Numbered from the stretch's first letter, positions 28,516 to 37,652 are shown. The stretch: DNA of 64,000 bases from Neomesorhizobium sp963726065 (GCA_963726065.1 CAVSAU010000019.1:69881-133880), one strand, 5' to 3'. The notes: generated by a model not told the origin, from the sequence alone. Program-made: numbers and translations.

Positions 28516-28859
28516 CGCCGGTGTTCTTGCCCTACCGCAGGGAGCGCGGATTTTCAGGCCCGCGAACTATAGCCTCTGTCAGGGCCCTAAGGGTTCATTC
28601 CCCCAGCAACGCCACCGTCAGCGCTGCCGATCCGGCACCGTCCCCTCCCACGCTCATCCGGTTCATGACCCGTGTTCCCGTGAGGGCGATGGCTGCATTA
28701 TGAGATCGCGGCAAAGGGGTGTGGATAAAAGGCAGACGAAGACTGCTGACAGATGCTGACAAACGGGGGGATTGACAAATGCAGCGTCGCGCCCCCCGGC
28801 CCGCCGGATCCCGCCACTCCAAAAAGGGAGGAGATCATGCACGAGCGAAACCGCGCCGG

Positions 28860-30245
28860 TCACACCTCGTGCAGATACAGGTGGTAGTCGAGTTCGCTGA
28901 CGGTGCGGGCGACACGCATGTATTCCGCCTGCTTGATGGCGGTGAAGGTGCGGTGCAGGTCCTCGCCCAGCGCTTGCCTGAGGAAAGACGACGCCTTGGC
29001 GGCCTCGATCGCCGAGCGCCAGTCGGACGGCGCATCGGCGAGCTTTGGCGCGCTCTCGTAGCCGTTGCCGGTCGTCTCCGCGCCCGGGTCGAGCTTTTCG
29101 TCGAGGCCCTTGGCGATTGCCGCCAGGACAGTCGCGGCGATCAGGTAGGGGTTGGCGTCTACGCCGGCCGGCCGATGCTCGATGCGGCGGTTCTTCACGT
29201 CGCCAGCAGGGATTCGCAACGCGACCGAGCGGTTGTTGACGCCCCATGTCGGGGCCAGCGGCGCATAGGATTGGGCAACGAACCGCCGCCAGGAGTTGGC
29301 GTGCGGGGCAAAGATCAGCATCGATTCCGGCATCGTTGCGGCAAGGCCGCCTATTGCATTGAGGATAGCCGGGTTCCAGGCACCGGCAACCTCCTCCGAA
29401 AAGATATTCTTGCCTGCTGCATCGAGCATCGAGACATGGAAATGCATGCCCGAGCCGGCGTATTTTTCGATCGGCTTAGCCATGAAGCAGGCGGTGACGC
29501 CGTGGCGGCGGGCCTGCATGCGCACAAGCCGCTTCAGCAGGATCAGATCGTCGGCTGCCTGAAGCACGCCGTTGCGGTAGTGCAGCGTCAGCTCGTACTG
29601 GCCCGGCGCATATTCGGAAATCAATGTCTCGACCGGGATGCCCTGCGCCTTGGCGCCGGCATAGATATCCGAAAACAGCGGTTCCATGCCGTGCAGGTGG
29701 TCGACCGAATAGACCTCGGTCTTGCCGCTCGACCGGCCGTCGAGCACGGCGCTTGCCGGCTGCACCCGGCCATCGCCATCGCGCTCGTTCTTGAGCAGGA
29801 AGAATTCCAGTTCGAAGGCGCCGGCCGGGTGCAGGCCCCTGGCTGCGAGTGCTTCGATCTGGCGCGCCAGGGCATGGCGCGGGTCCGACGACATCGGCTG
29901 GCCGTCGAGATGATACATCGACAGCAATACCTGGCCGCGGGCCGGGTCGGTGCCGTAAAGCGGCTTCAGCGTGCCGGGGATAGGCCAGGCGCGCAGATCG
30001 CCATCCCCCGAATCCCAGATCAGGCCGGTCTCGTGGACGTCCTCGCCTGTGATGTCGAGGCCGAGGATCGAGATCGGCATGTGGCGGCCGCCCTCGTAGA
30101 TCGACAGCAACTCATGGCGGCGGATGATCTTCCCTCGGCCGACGCCGTTGGTGTCGGTGAGCACGATGTCGAAGGCCTCGACGTCCGGATGGGAGTCCAG
30201 AAACGCCTTCGCTTCGTCGACAGTCGAACCTGATGGGGAGGTCAT
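28860..30245 (-). CDS. Glutamine synthetase family protein (gamma-glutamylpolyamine synthetase PuuA-like)
   Basis: 461-residue type I glutamine-synthetase-fold ligase. Metal and glutamate site motifs are visible: GAFELEFFLL, SEYAPGQYELTL, GSGMHFHVS, NSWRRFVAQSYAP and EHRPAGVDANPYL. The lack of the standard GlnA adenylylation region and its length place it with the PuuA/GlnA3 group, which joins glutamate to polyamines or other amines using ATP. It is the second gene after the aminotransferase (33-base gap). A C26 amidotransferase that could hydrolyse gamma-glutamyl products lies at 39708-40481. Confidence 0.88.
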   Translation of the reverse strand: MTSPSGSTVDEAKAFLDSHPDVEAFDIVLTDTNGVGRGKIIRRHELLSIYEGGRHMPISILGLDITGEDVHETGLIWDSGDGDLRAWPIPGTLKPLYGTDPARGQVLLSMYHLDGQPMSSDPRHALARQIEALAARGLHPAGAFELEFFLLKNERDGDGRVQPASAVLDGRSSGKTEVYSVDHLHGMEPLFSDIYAGAKAQGIPVETLISEYAPGQYELTLHYRNGVLQAADDLILLKRLVRMQARRHGVTACFMAKPIEKYAGSGMHFHVSMLDAAGKNIFSEEVAGAWNPAILNAIGGLAATMPESMLIFAPHANSWRRFVAQSYAPLAPTWGVNNRSVALRIPAGDVKNRRIEHRPAGVDANPYLIAATVLAAIAKGLDEKLDPGAETTGNGYESAPKLADAPSDWRSAIEAAKASSFLRQALGEDLHRTFTAIKQAEYMRVARTVSELDYHLYLHEV

Positions 30246-30278
30246 GATGCTGCTCTTTTTATGGCTGCCGCGCTTCTC

Positions 30279-31661
30279 TCATGCCGCAAGCTTCGCCGCA
30301 ACATCGCCGAAAGCCGCAACCAGACGGCCGATCTGGGCCCTCGTCGTGGCGGGCGAAACCAGCATCATGTTGTGGAACGGCGCAATCAGCACGCCGCTGT
30401 TGATCAGCGCCACATGGATGGCGGCCTCGAGCGCCGGCGCGTGGGCGGCTTCCGCTTCGGCGCCGTCGCGCAAGGGCCCGGGCGCGCAGATGAATTCGAC
30501 GCGGGCGCCGACCCGCATAACGTGCCACGGCAGATGGTTTCGCGTTATCGCGGCTTTCAAACCACGCTCAAGCAGGGCGGCGAGCCGATCCATGCGCCCA
30601 TAGTTTTCGCGGGTCATCACCTCTTCCAGCGTGGCGCGCATCGCTGAAAATTGCAGCGGGTTGGCGGACAGCGTGGTTCCCATGCCAGAATAGCCGGGTT
30701 CCTTGCTATTGTTGTATGCGGCGTAGCGCGAGGCGATCTGCTTGCTCATGCCCCAGACGCTGGCTGCAACGCCGCCGGCGATCGGTTTGCCGAGAACGAA
30801 CAGGTCGGGTTCAAGTCCGTGGGCTTTGGTGTAGCCGCCAGGTCCGGTGGATATGGTGTGCGTCTCGTCGATCAAAAGCAGCGTGCCGGTTTCGCGGGTC
30901 AACCGTCGCAATGCCTCGTGGAAGCCAGGTTCGGGCAGCACCATGCAGGAATTGGTCAATACCGGCTCGGTGATGACGCAAGCGACATCCTTGTCCTCCA
31001 GCGCCGAATGCAACGCCCGCAGGTCGTTGAATTCGACTACCTTCGCGCCACGCGTAAGCTCGCGGAACTCGCCGGCCAGGCCGGGGCGGTTCACCGGTTT
31101 GCCGTCGACCAGCCGCACCATCGTTTCATCGACGGAACCGTGGTAGCAGCCGTTGAAGACGAGGATCTTCTCGCGGCCGGTGATCGCGCGTGCCACCCGC
31201 AACGCAAAACGGTTAGCGTCGGTGGCCGTCGTGGCGATCTGCCAGAAGGGCAGGCCGAAACGCTCCTGGAGAAGCGCGCCGACCGCCAGCGCATCCTCGG
31301 AAGGCAGCATGTAGGTCAGGCCGCGCCCGGCCTGCCGCCGGATAGCGCGGGCGACGGGCGCCGGCGAATGGCCGAACATGGAGCCGGTGTCGCCAAGGCA
31401 GAAATCGTCGAGCCGGTTGCCGTCGACATCGGTGATGGTGGCGCCCCTGGCGCTTTCGACCAGTATGGGGAACGGCGTCGGCCAGTCGGTCATCCAGTGC
31501 ATGGGCACGCCGCCGAAAAAGCCGGCTATGCCGTTGCCGGTGCGCGCCTGCGATTTCGGCCGCGCGCTGCAGAAAATTTCCGTCTCGTCAGCGCGAAGCG
31601 CCGCGATGCGCCGGGCATCGATGCCGCCGACCATGCCTCCCGAGTTCTGGCTGATGCTCAT
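30279..31661 (-). CDS. Class III PLP-dependent aminotransferase (glutamate-1-semialdehyde aminomutase-like)
   Basis: 460 residues from MSISQNSGGMVGG, chosen for GAGAGGG upstream (open frame continues to 31694). The PLP fold is shown by FCLGDTGSMFGHSP, VFNGCYHGSVDE, LLLIDETHTISTGPGG and the Schiff-base lysine in FVLGKPIAGGVAAS. It resembles the GSA-aminomutase branch more than ornithine aminotransferases. It probably works with the adjacent GS-like ligase in amine or amino acid turnover. The substrate is not predictable from sequence alone. Confidence 0.88.
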   Translation of the reverse strand: MSISQNSGGMVGGIDARRIAALRADETEIFCSARPKSQARTGNGIAGFFGGVPMHWMTDWPTPFPILVESARGATITDVDGNRLDDFCLGDTGSMFGHSPAPVARAIRRQAGRGLTYMLPSEDALAVGALLQERFGLPFWQIATTATDANRFALRVARAITGREKILVFNGCYHGSVDETMVRLVDGKPVNRPGLAGEFRELTRGAKVVEFNDLRALHSALEDKDVACVITEPVLTNSCMVLPEPGFHEALRRLTRETGTLLLIDETHTISTGPGGYTKAHGLEPDLFVLGKPIAGGVAASVWGMSKQIASRYAAYNNSKEPGYSGMGTTLSANPLQFSAMRATLEEVMTRENYGRMDRLAALLERGLKAAITRNHLPWHVMRVGARVEFICAPGPLRDGAEAEAAHAPALEAAIHVALINSGVLIAPFHNMMLVSPATTRAQIGRLVAAFGDVAAKLAA

Positions 31662-31777
31662 CGAAATCCCTCTCTCGCGCGGCACTCTAACCAATCGCCG
31701 TTACCGGCCGCAATTGGCCGCCGTGCAAGGAGCGTTGGCTCAGGAGCCGTCGACCGGAGGCCGGGCGGGGTTGATGA

Positions 31778-32752
31778 TCAGGCGGTGATGTCGACAACGC
31801 CGCAATCGCCGGGCTCGGACCCGAACGCGATGCGGCGTCCTTCCCTGTCCCAGGCCAGCGAGGTGATCGCGCCCTTGCCGGGGCGGCGCAACAGAACCTC
31901 CTTCTGGTCGGCGAAACGCGCGGCGAGCACCATGCCATCGGCATATCCGATTGCGGCGATCTCGTCGGTGGGATGGCAGGCGACCGCCGTCACCATGAGA
32001 TTGCCGCGGGTGCCGAGTTCAAGCGGCGCCTTGCCCATGGGGCCGTCCTTGCTCTGGAACGGCCAGACGATCGCGGCCGGCGCGCCCGAACTCGCCAGCC
32101 ATCTGCCCTTGGCGCTCCATGACATTGATTTCACCTTGGCGGGGTAGCCGGTCATGCGCATGTGCTTGCCGTCGGCCAGCTTCCAGCCGTGCAAGGCGTT
32201 CTCCTGCATGGTGGTGACGAGGAAATTGCCGTCCGGGGAAAAGGTGATGCCGGTGTGGGCGCCGTCCCATTGCAGTTCGGTCGGCTTGCCGTCGGCGGCA
32301 GGAAAATGCAGCGTCGCGCCATTGTAGCGGGCAACGCCAATGCGCATGCCCTTCGGCGAGAAGGCGACGCCTTCGACCGAGCGGGGATGGACGAATTCCT
32401 TCACCTTGCCATCGGCGAAGCGCACCCAGGCGCTGCGACCGGACGCATAGGCGAGCGCGCCCTGTGGGCCGGCGGCCACCGACGTGACCCACTTCCTGCC
32501 GACCCCAGCCAGTTCTTCTGCAACGCCAGCCGAGGTCAAGCCCATGACCTTGCCGTCCTCGCCGCCCGAAATCAGCCGGTCGTTTTTGGCCGATGTCGTC
32601 GCCGAAAGAAGCCCATCGTGCAGCTTCAGGGATTGATGGCCATGGTCGAGCCAGTGCAGCATGCCGTCGGCGAGCGCGAAAAATGGGATGTCGTCGACGA
32701 AAGCGGCGGCAACGCAGTGTCCGTCGAGATCAAGGGGGGCGACTGTGGGCAT
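31778..32752 (-). CDS. WD40 repeat beta-propeller protein
   Basis: 324 residues from MPTVAPLDLDGHCVAAAF (32752), the first Met compatible with the propeller; the open frame extends to 32791. About seven blades are recognisable by repeated patterns such as GVAFSPKGMRIGVARY, GITFSPDGNFLVTTMQ, SMSWSAKGRWLASSG and SLAWDREGRRIAFGS. No signal peptide or enzymatic domain is present, so it is probably a cytoplasmic scaffold. It lies 164 bases downstream of the COG0523 GTPase gene on the same strand, suggesting a partnership in metal handling. Confidence 0.88.
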   Translation of the reverse strand: MPTVAPLDLDGHCVAAAFVDDIPFFALADGMLHWLDHGHQSLKLHDGLLSATTSAKNDRLISGGEDGKVMGLTSAGVAEELAGVGRKWVTSVAAGPQGALAYASGRSAWVRFADGKVKEFVHPRSVEGVAFSPKGMRIGVARYNGATLHFPAADGKPTELQWDGAHTGITFSPDGNFLVTTMQENALHGWKLADGKHMRMTGYPAKVKSMSWSAKGRWLASSGAPAAIVWPFQSKDGPMGKAPLELGTRGNLMVTAVACHPTDEIAAIGYADGMVLAARFADQKEVLLRRPGKGAITSLAWDREGRRIAFGSEPGDCGVVDITA

Positions 32753-32916
32753 GAGGGTACTCGTCCATTCGGGGATTATAGCTGCCCTCACCCTTACCCT
32801 CTCCCGTCAGGCACGGGGAGAGGGTTCGAGGCTGCAGTTTGTCCCTCGATCGCCAATCGCGGGGGAAAAGTACATGCAGGCGGATGAGGGCGGAATCAGC
32901 AGGCGCGCGCGATAAT

Positions 32917-33930
32917 CTAAGCCGCCTGGCAGGCCTCGAAGGTGCGCTTCAGCTTTTCCGCATCAAGTTCGCGGCCGATGAACACCAGCCGGCTGTCGTG
33001 GCTCTCGCCATCCTTCCAGGCGCGCTGGTGATCGCCTTCGATGATCATGTGGACGCCCTGGATGACGTAACGGTCCGGATCGTCCTTGAAGGCGATGATG
33101 CCCTTCAGGCGCAGGATGTTCGGTCCCTCGGCCTGGGTGATCTTCTCGATCCAGGGGAAGAACTTCTTCTGATCCATCTCGCCGCCGCGCAACGAAACAG
33201 ACTGCACCGTCACGTCGTGGATCGGCGAAACGCCGTGGTCGTGGTGATGATGATGGTCGTCATGGTCGTGATCGTGCGCTTCGAGGAAGTGCGGGTCGTT
33301 TTCCAGCGCGCGGCCCAAGTCGAAGGCGCCACGGTCGAGTACTTCACTCAGCGCCACGCCTGCCCGCGTCGTGCGATGGATTTTCGCGGCGGGATTGATG
33401 GCGCGGATCGCCGCCTCGACGTTGCGCAGTTCCTCGTCGTTGACGAGATCGGTCTTGTTGAGCACGACCACGTCGGCGAAAGCGATCTGGTCCTCGGCCT
33501 CGCGGCTGTCCTTCAGGCGCAGCGGCAGGTGCTTGGCGTCGACCAGCGCCACCACGGCGTCGAGCTTGGTCTTCGAGCGCACGTCGTCATCCATGAAGAA
33601 TGTCTGCGCAACGGGAACAGGATCGGCCAAACCGGTGGTCTCGACGACGATGGCGTCGAAGCGGCCGGGCCGGCGCATCAGGCCCTCGACGACGCGAATC
33701 AGGTCGCCGCGCACCGTGCAGCAGACGCAGCCGTTGTTCATCTCGTAGATTTCCTCGTCGGATTCTACGATCAGGTCGTTGTCGATACCGATCTCGCCGA
33801 ATTCGTTGACGATGACGGCATACCGCTTGCCATGGTTTTCGGACAGAATGCGGTTCAACAAAGTTGTCTTGCCGGAACCGAGATAGCCAGTGAGGACGGT
33901 CACGGGAATTTGCGTCTGCACTTCGCTCAT
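32917..33930 (-). CDS. CobW/COG0523-family GTPase, putative zinc metallochaperone
   Basis: 337-residue G3E GTPase. It has Walker A GYLGSGKTT, the metal-binding GCVCCTVRGDL (CxCC), the base-recognition segment VVLNKTDLV, and a histidine/aspartate tract (HDHDHDDHHHHHDHG) before the C-terminal CobW domain. These mark the zinc-related ZigA/ZagA branch, which delivers or allocates zinc under limitation. I could not see a convincing Zur box upstream. The WD40 gene follows it. The Zn role is inferred from family and His tract. Confidence 0.92.
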   Translation of the reverse strand: MSEVQTQIPVTVLTGYLGSGKTTLLNRILSENHGKRYAVIVNEFGEIGIDNDLIVESDEEIYEMNNGCVCCTVRGDLIRVVEGLMRRPGRFDAIVVETTGLADPVPVAQTFFMDDDVRSKTKLDAVVALVDAKHLPLRLKDSREAEDQIAFADVVVLNKTDLVNDEELRNVEAAIRAINPAAKIHRTTRAGVALSEVLDRGAFDLGRALENDPHFLEAHDHDHDDHHHHHDHGVSPIHDVTVQSVSLRGGEMDQKKFFPWIEKITQAEGPNILRLKGIIAFKDDPDRYVIQGVHMIIEGDHQRAWKDGESHDSRLVFIGRELDAEKLKRTFEACQAA

Positions 33931-34135
33931 CGATGCACCTTCAAAGTCGTAAAAATCCGGATGATGGGCTCCATATAGGGTGCCTCGCCGGCTTTTGCAC
34001 GCTTGAAAACCGACTGCGCACCAGGCCAGCGCCGAGCTGCTGAAACGAGATGACTAAAAGTTAATTTCGGTTGGAATGCGAAACCGCCTACGTTTGATCG
34101 GGGGAAAGGTGTGTTGCGGGACGAGAGGTCAAACG

Positions 34136-34861
34136 ATGCCACTGACGCCGCCAGTAACCCGCCGCGAGGCGCTTGGGCTTATTGCGGTGACCGCCACCGG
34201 CGGTGCGTTCCTCGCCCGCGAAGCGCTCGCTCAGAGCAATTCACTGCTTGCCGCCTCGCCGCTGCTGATGCCGGACGCAGGCGTCTGCACGATAATCCCG
34301 CGAGCGACCGAAGGTCCGTTCTATTTCGATCCCGGACTCGAGCGGCAGGATATCACCGAGGGCAAGCAGGGCGTCGCGCTAACGGTGCGGCTGCAGGCGG
34401 TGGATGCGTCGTGCCGGCCGCTGCGGGGAGCGCGTGTCGATATCTGGCACTGCGATGCGGAGGGCCAATATTCCGGCTATCCCGGACAGGGCGACGGGGG
34501 CGATGTCGACACCACCGGGGAAAAATTCCTGCGCGGCGTGCAGAGAACTGACGCGGACGGAATCGCTTCGTTCAAGACCATCTATCCGGGATGGTATCGC
34601 GGACGTACCACCCACATCCATTTCAAGGTCTTTCCGAACGAAAATTCGGTCCTGACGGGTCAATTCTACTTTCTCGACTCGCTCAGCGAGGATCTCTACG
34701 CCAGTCAGCCGCCTTACCGGAACCGCGTCGCAAAGCGCGATACGTTCAATGATGGTGATCGGCATGCCCGCCGTGCGGGTCGCAGTGCACAGGCGACGCT
34801 GCGCGAAATACTACCCGCCTACGAGGCGCTGCTGGTGGTCGCGGTCGACCCCAATAGCTAG
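34136..34861 (+). CDS. Exported intradiol ring-cleavage dioxygenase-like protein
   Basis: 241 residues from MPLTPPVTRREALG, a twin-arginine-type signal (RR followed by a hydrophobic stretch ending ALAQ). The iron ligands of intradiol dioxygenases are present: Tyr in AEGQYSGY, and Tyr and two His in GWYRGRTTHIHF, with PRATEGPFYFDP near the start. The family includes protocatechuate 3,4-dioxygenase beta, but cytoplasmic members have no signal. No aromatic pathway genes are adjacent, so substrate and role are open. The ATG at 34136 fits the signal better than upstream frames. Confidence 0.88.
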   Translation: MPLTPPVTRREALGLIAVTATGGAFLAREALAQSNSLLAASPLLMPDAGVCTIIPRATEGPFYFDPGLERQDITEGKQGVALTVRLQAVDASCRPLRGARVDIWHCDAEGQYSGYPGQGDGGDVDTTGEKFLRGVQRTDADGIASFKTIYPGWYRGRTTHIHFKVFPNENSVLTGQFYFLDSLSEDLYASQPPYRNRVAKRDTFNDGDRHARRAGRSAQATLREILPAYEALLVVAVDPNS

Positions 34862-35047
34862 GGAAGTCGATCCCGGTTTCGTTTGTCATCTAATTGAAAT
34901 ATGCATCTGGCATTAGCTGCGCATGCAAGCGGTTCGGTTGCCGGCAAAGAGTTTTGCTGGCGCCTCGCACGTGGCAATCGTCGATTGCCAACTGGATCAT
35001 GGCGGGCCATGTTCAAGGTGGTCGCCGGTTCGTCGGAGGAGGAAACG

Positions 35048-35518
35048 ATGGCCAAGGCAGACAGAGGTGCTACGATGAGCCGGCTGCAATCCGCAGCGCG
35101 GCTTTCCAGAACCGCGCTTGCGGCGCGACTGCTCAACCACGGCTTCTATGCCGGACAGGACCAGATCATGCTGGCGCTCGACCATGAGGACGGGCAGACG
35201 CCCGGCCAGTTGGCAGGGCGCCTCGGGGTTCGGCCGCCGACCATCACCAAGACGATCAACCGTCTGCAGGTACAGGGTTTTCTGGACAAGAAGGCCTCCG
35301 ATTCGGACGCGCGCCAGGCGCATATATTCCTGACCGAAAAGGGCACCGAAGCGATCAGGGCCATCGAGAAATCGGTGCGCAAGACCGAGAAGCAGGCCTT
35401 GAAAGGGCTCGACAAGAAAGACCAGAAGGCACTCGCGAAGCTGCTGTCGCGGGTAGAGGCGAACCTCTCCAACGGCCAGGCCGTCGAAATCGACGACGAG
35501 CCCGAGGCGGAAGAGTAG
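35048..35518 (+). CDS. MarR-family transcriptional regulator
   Basis: 156 residues from ATG 35048, just after GGAGGAGGAAACG. The winged-helix DNA-binding part is QTPGQLAGRLGVRPPTITKTINRLQVQGFLDKKASDSDARQ (split view: recognition helix around PTITKTINRL). The C-terminal helix is charged and ends in an acidic tail (DDEPEAEE). It lies between an exported dioxygenase-like gene and an EamA transporter, both on the same strand, and might control either. The effector is unknown. Confidence 0.9.
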   Translation: MAKADRGATMSRLQSAARLSRTALAARLLNHGFYAGQDQIMLALDHEDGQTPGQLAGRLGVRPPTITKTINRLQVQGFLDKKASDSDARQAHIFLTEKGTEAIRAIEKSVRKTEKQALKGLDKKDQKALAKLLSRVEANLSNGQAVEIDDEPEAEE

Positions 35519-35605
35519 CCGGCTCTCCGGGCTTTCGACTTGCGGTTTCGAACTTAAGCCGCCAAGACGTAGGTCGACCACTGCCGGCATACGGACTCCC
35601 CCTTC

Positions 35606-36547
35606 GTGACCGCACAGAACAATTCACAGGAAAGCGCCACGCCGGCGTCGGCGATCCTGCTGGTGATCGGCGCCGGCCTGCTTTTTTCGTTCCTCGATGC
35701 CAGCGCCAAATATCTGGTGCTTGGCGGCATGGCGGCGCCCTTCGTTTCCTGGATGCGCTTTGCCGTGCATGTCGTGCTCTTCGTGGTGCTGTTCCGGCCG
35801 TGGATGAACATCAGGATGTTGCGCGCCGACAGCCTGCCGCTGCAGATCCTGCGCGCCGTCTTCCTGTTCGGTTCCACCTTCTTCAATTTCCTGGCACTGA
35901 ACACGCTGCAACTGGCGCAGACGATGTCGATCTTCTTCTTCGCACCGATGGTGATCACTGCGCTAGCCGGACCGCTGCTCGGCGAATGGGCGGGCTGGCG
36001 GCGCTGGCTGGCGATCGCCGCGGGCTTCGTCGGCGTGCTGGTGATCACGCGGCCCGGCGTGGCGAGTTTCGAGATGGGCCACGTCTTCGCGCTCTGCTCG
36101 ATGCTCAGCTATTCGTTCTACGTGATCATGACGCGTTCGATGGGAGCGACGGAGACGCCGGAAAGCCTGATCTTCTATTCCGCGCTGGCGCCGGTGATCC
36201 TGATGCTGCCGGCGGTGCCGGCTACCGCGTCGATGCCCCATGGCGCGCTGCAATGGATCATCCTCCTGTCGCTGGGTTTTTACGGCGGCTTCGGTCACTG
36301 GCTGCTGATCAAGGCTTATCGACAGGCGACCACCGCGGCGCTGGCGCCTTACCCCTACCTGCAGATGGTGTGGATGATCTGCTTCGGTTACGTGGTGTTC
36401 GACCAGTTCCCTGATCGCTACACGCTCGGCGGCGCCGGAATAATCGTGGCGAGCGGGCTCTATATCGTGCACCGGGAGCACCGGCTGCGGTTGAAGAACC
36501 GCACCGCGCCAAACACCGAAGACGAGGAACTGGCGAAAAAGCTTTGA
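35606..36547 (+). CDS. EamA/DMT-superfamily transporter
   Basis: 313-residue inner-membrane protein with ten predicted helices in two EamA repeats. The first begins SAILLVIGAGLLFSFLDASA, the second around MGHVFALCSMLSYSFYVIMT. A GTG at 35606 is the likely start. The C-terminus is basic (HREHRLRLKNR), as expected for a cytoplasmic end. Drug/metabolite transporters of this group export or import small metabolites. No specific substrate can be named. Confidence 0.9.
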   Translation: MTAQNNSQESATPASAILLVIGAGLLFSFLDASAKYLVLGGMAAPFVSWMRFAVHVVLFVVLFRPWMNIRMLRADSLPLQILRAVFLFGSTFFNFLALNTLQLAQTMSIFFFAPMVITALAGPLLGEWAGWRRWLAIAAGFVGVLVITRPGVASFEMGHVFALCSMLSYSFYVIMTRSMGATETPESLIFYSALAPVILMLPAVPATASMPHGALQWIILLSLGFYGGFGHWLLIKAYRQATTAALAPYPYLQMVWMICFGYVVFDQFPDRYTLGGAGIIVASGLYIVHREHRLRLKNRTAPNTEDEELAKKL

Positions 36548-36576
36548 TTTCAGCCCAGCCGATGGCATAAGCCGAT

Positions 36577-36591
36577 TTTAAACTGTTTAAA
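36577..36591. promoter_or_regulatory. 15-bp palindrome upstream of the LacI-family gene (putative operator)
   Basis: TTTAAAC-T-GTTTAAA is perfectly symmetric around one base, and the flanks (CGAT and ATCG) extend the symmetry apart from one extra T. It ends 27 bases before the inferred start of the regulator, a typical autoregulatory position for LacI-type proteins. Confidence 0.55.
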
Positions 36592-36618
36592 TCGACCGGC
36601 CAAAGGCTGGAGGGTGTA

Positions 36619-37641
36619 CTGGCACAAAAGATCAAGCTTTCCACCATCGCCGATGCCCTTGGCGTTTCCACAGCGACGGTTTCGCTCGCGCTGCGCGACA
36701 GCCCGTTGGTCGCCGACGCGACCCGCGACCGCATCAAGGAGCATGCCCGCACCATCGGCTATATCTACAACCGCCGCGCCGCCAGCCTGAGGACGTCGCG
36801 GTCGGGCATCGTCGGCGTCGTCGTGCACGACATCATGAACCCGTTCTTTGCCGAGATTCTGCGCTCGATCGAAAGCGAACTCGACCGCAGCCGCCAGACC
36901 TTCATCCTTTCCAATCATTACGACCAGCTGGAAAAGCAGCGCACCTTCATCGACACGCTGCTGCAACTGGGCGCCGACGGCGTGATCATGTCGCCGGCGA
37001 TAGGCACGCCGGCTGAGGATATCCGGCTGGCGGAGGAAAATGGCCTGCCGGCGGTGCTGATCGCCCGTTCGGTCGAGGGCGCCGATGTGCCGGTGTTCCG
37101 GGGCGACGATGCCTACGGCATCGGCCTTGCCACAAATCATCTGATTTCGCTCGGACATCACCGCATCGCCATGATTGGCGGCACCGACCAGACGTCGACC
37201 GGCCGCGACCGCTTTCAGGGCTATGTCGCGGCGATGCAGGCGGCCGGACTGGAGGTCAAGCCGCATTGGCGTCTTCCTGGACCACGCACCAAGCAGGGCG
37301 GCTTCGAATCCGCCGGGCAGTTCCTGGCGCTTAAGGACAAGCCGACAGCGGCGGTCTGCTGGAACGACCTGGTGGCGATCGGGCTGATGAACGGCATTGC
37401 GCGCGCCGGGTTGGTGCCTGGGGTCGATGTTTCCGTAACCGGCTACGACGACCTGGAGGAGGCGGCCATCGCCACCCCGGCGCTGACCACGGTGTGGAAC
37501 GGCCAGCGGGAGGTCGGCCGTCGCGCCGCGCGTGTTCTGCTCGACCGGCTGAACGGCGCCGCCATGCGCGCCAGCCAGGAGCTTATCAAGCCGGAACTGC
37601 ATGTGCGCCAGTCGACCGGCAAGCCCGTCGAGCGGAACTGA
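36619..37641 (+). CDS. LacI-family transcriptional regulator, probable CTG start
   Basis: 340 residues if translation begins at CTG 36619, five bases after GGAGG. The conventional start at TTG 36706 would remove most of the helix-turn-helix (KIKLSTIADALGVSTATVSLAL), which is in frame and well conserved upstream. There is no ATG, GTG or TTG in frame between the last upstream stop and this motif. The remainder is the ligand-binding domain, beginning SGIVGVVVHDIMNPFFAEIL and ending with TTVWNGQREVGRRAA. A palindromic operator candidate lies upstream. The effector is unknown; the downstream 2-hydroxyacid dehydrogenase is a possible target. Confidence 0.85.
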   Translation: MAQKIKLSTIADALGVSTATVSLALRDSPLVADATRDRIKEHARTIGYIYNRRAASLRTSRSGIVGVVVHDIMNPFFAEILRSIESELDRSRQTFILSNHYDQLEKQRTFIDTLLQLGADGVIMSPAIGTPAEDIRLAEENGLPAVLIARSVEGADVPVFRGDDAYGIGLATNHLISLGHHRIAMIGGTDQTSTGRDRFQGYVAAMQAAGLEVKPHWRLPGPRTKQGGFESAGQFLALKDKPTAAVCWNDLVAIGLMNGIARAGLVPGVDVSVTGYDDLEEAAIATPALTTVWNGQREVGRRAARVLLDRLNGAAMRASQELIKPELHVRQSTGKPVERN

Positions 37642-37652
37642 TCGAGGCCGCG

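Larger units (their letters stand above)
28220..28859. other. 640-base gap without a convincing gene; contains inverted repeats
   Basis: Between the glycerate kinase stop and the convergent glutamine-synthetase-like gene I find no frame with family features, RBS and normal composition. Short open frames here look spurious. Two clear stem-loops (28400-28448 and 28462-28515) and GC-rich repeat-like segments fill it, suggesting repeat remnants or a structured RNA. Confidence 0.6.

Noticed and set aside
28595..28822. 75-codon minus-strand frame in the 28.2-28.9 kb gap
   Set aside because: No RBS, no recognisable family and low-complexity RS-rich residues. Treated as chance.
32753..32916. GC-rich inverted segment between the WD40 and GTPase genes (CCCTCTCCCGT...ACGGGGAGAGGG)
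   Set aside because: It looks like another common intergenic hairpin, but arms are imperfect and I see only this copy. Not strong enough to list as a terminator or repeat.
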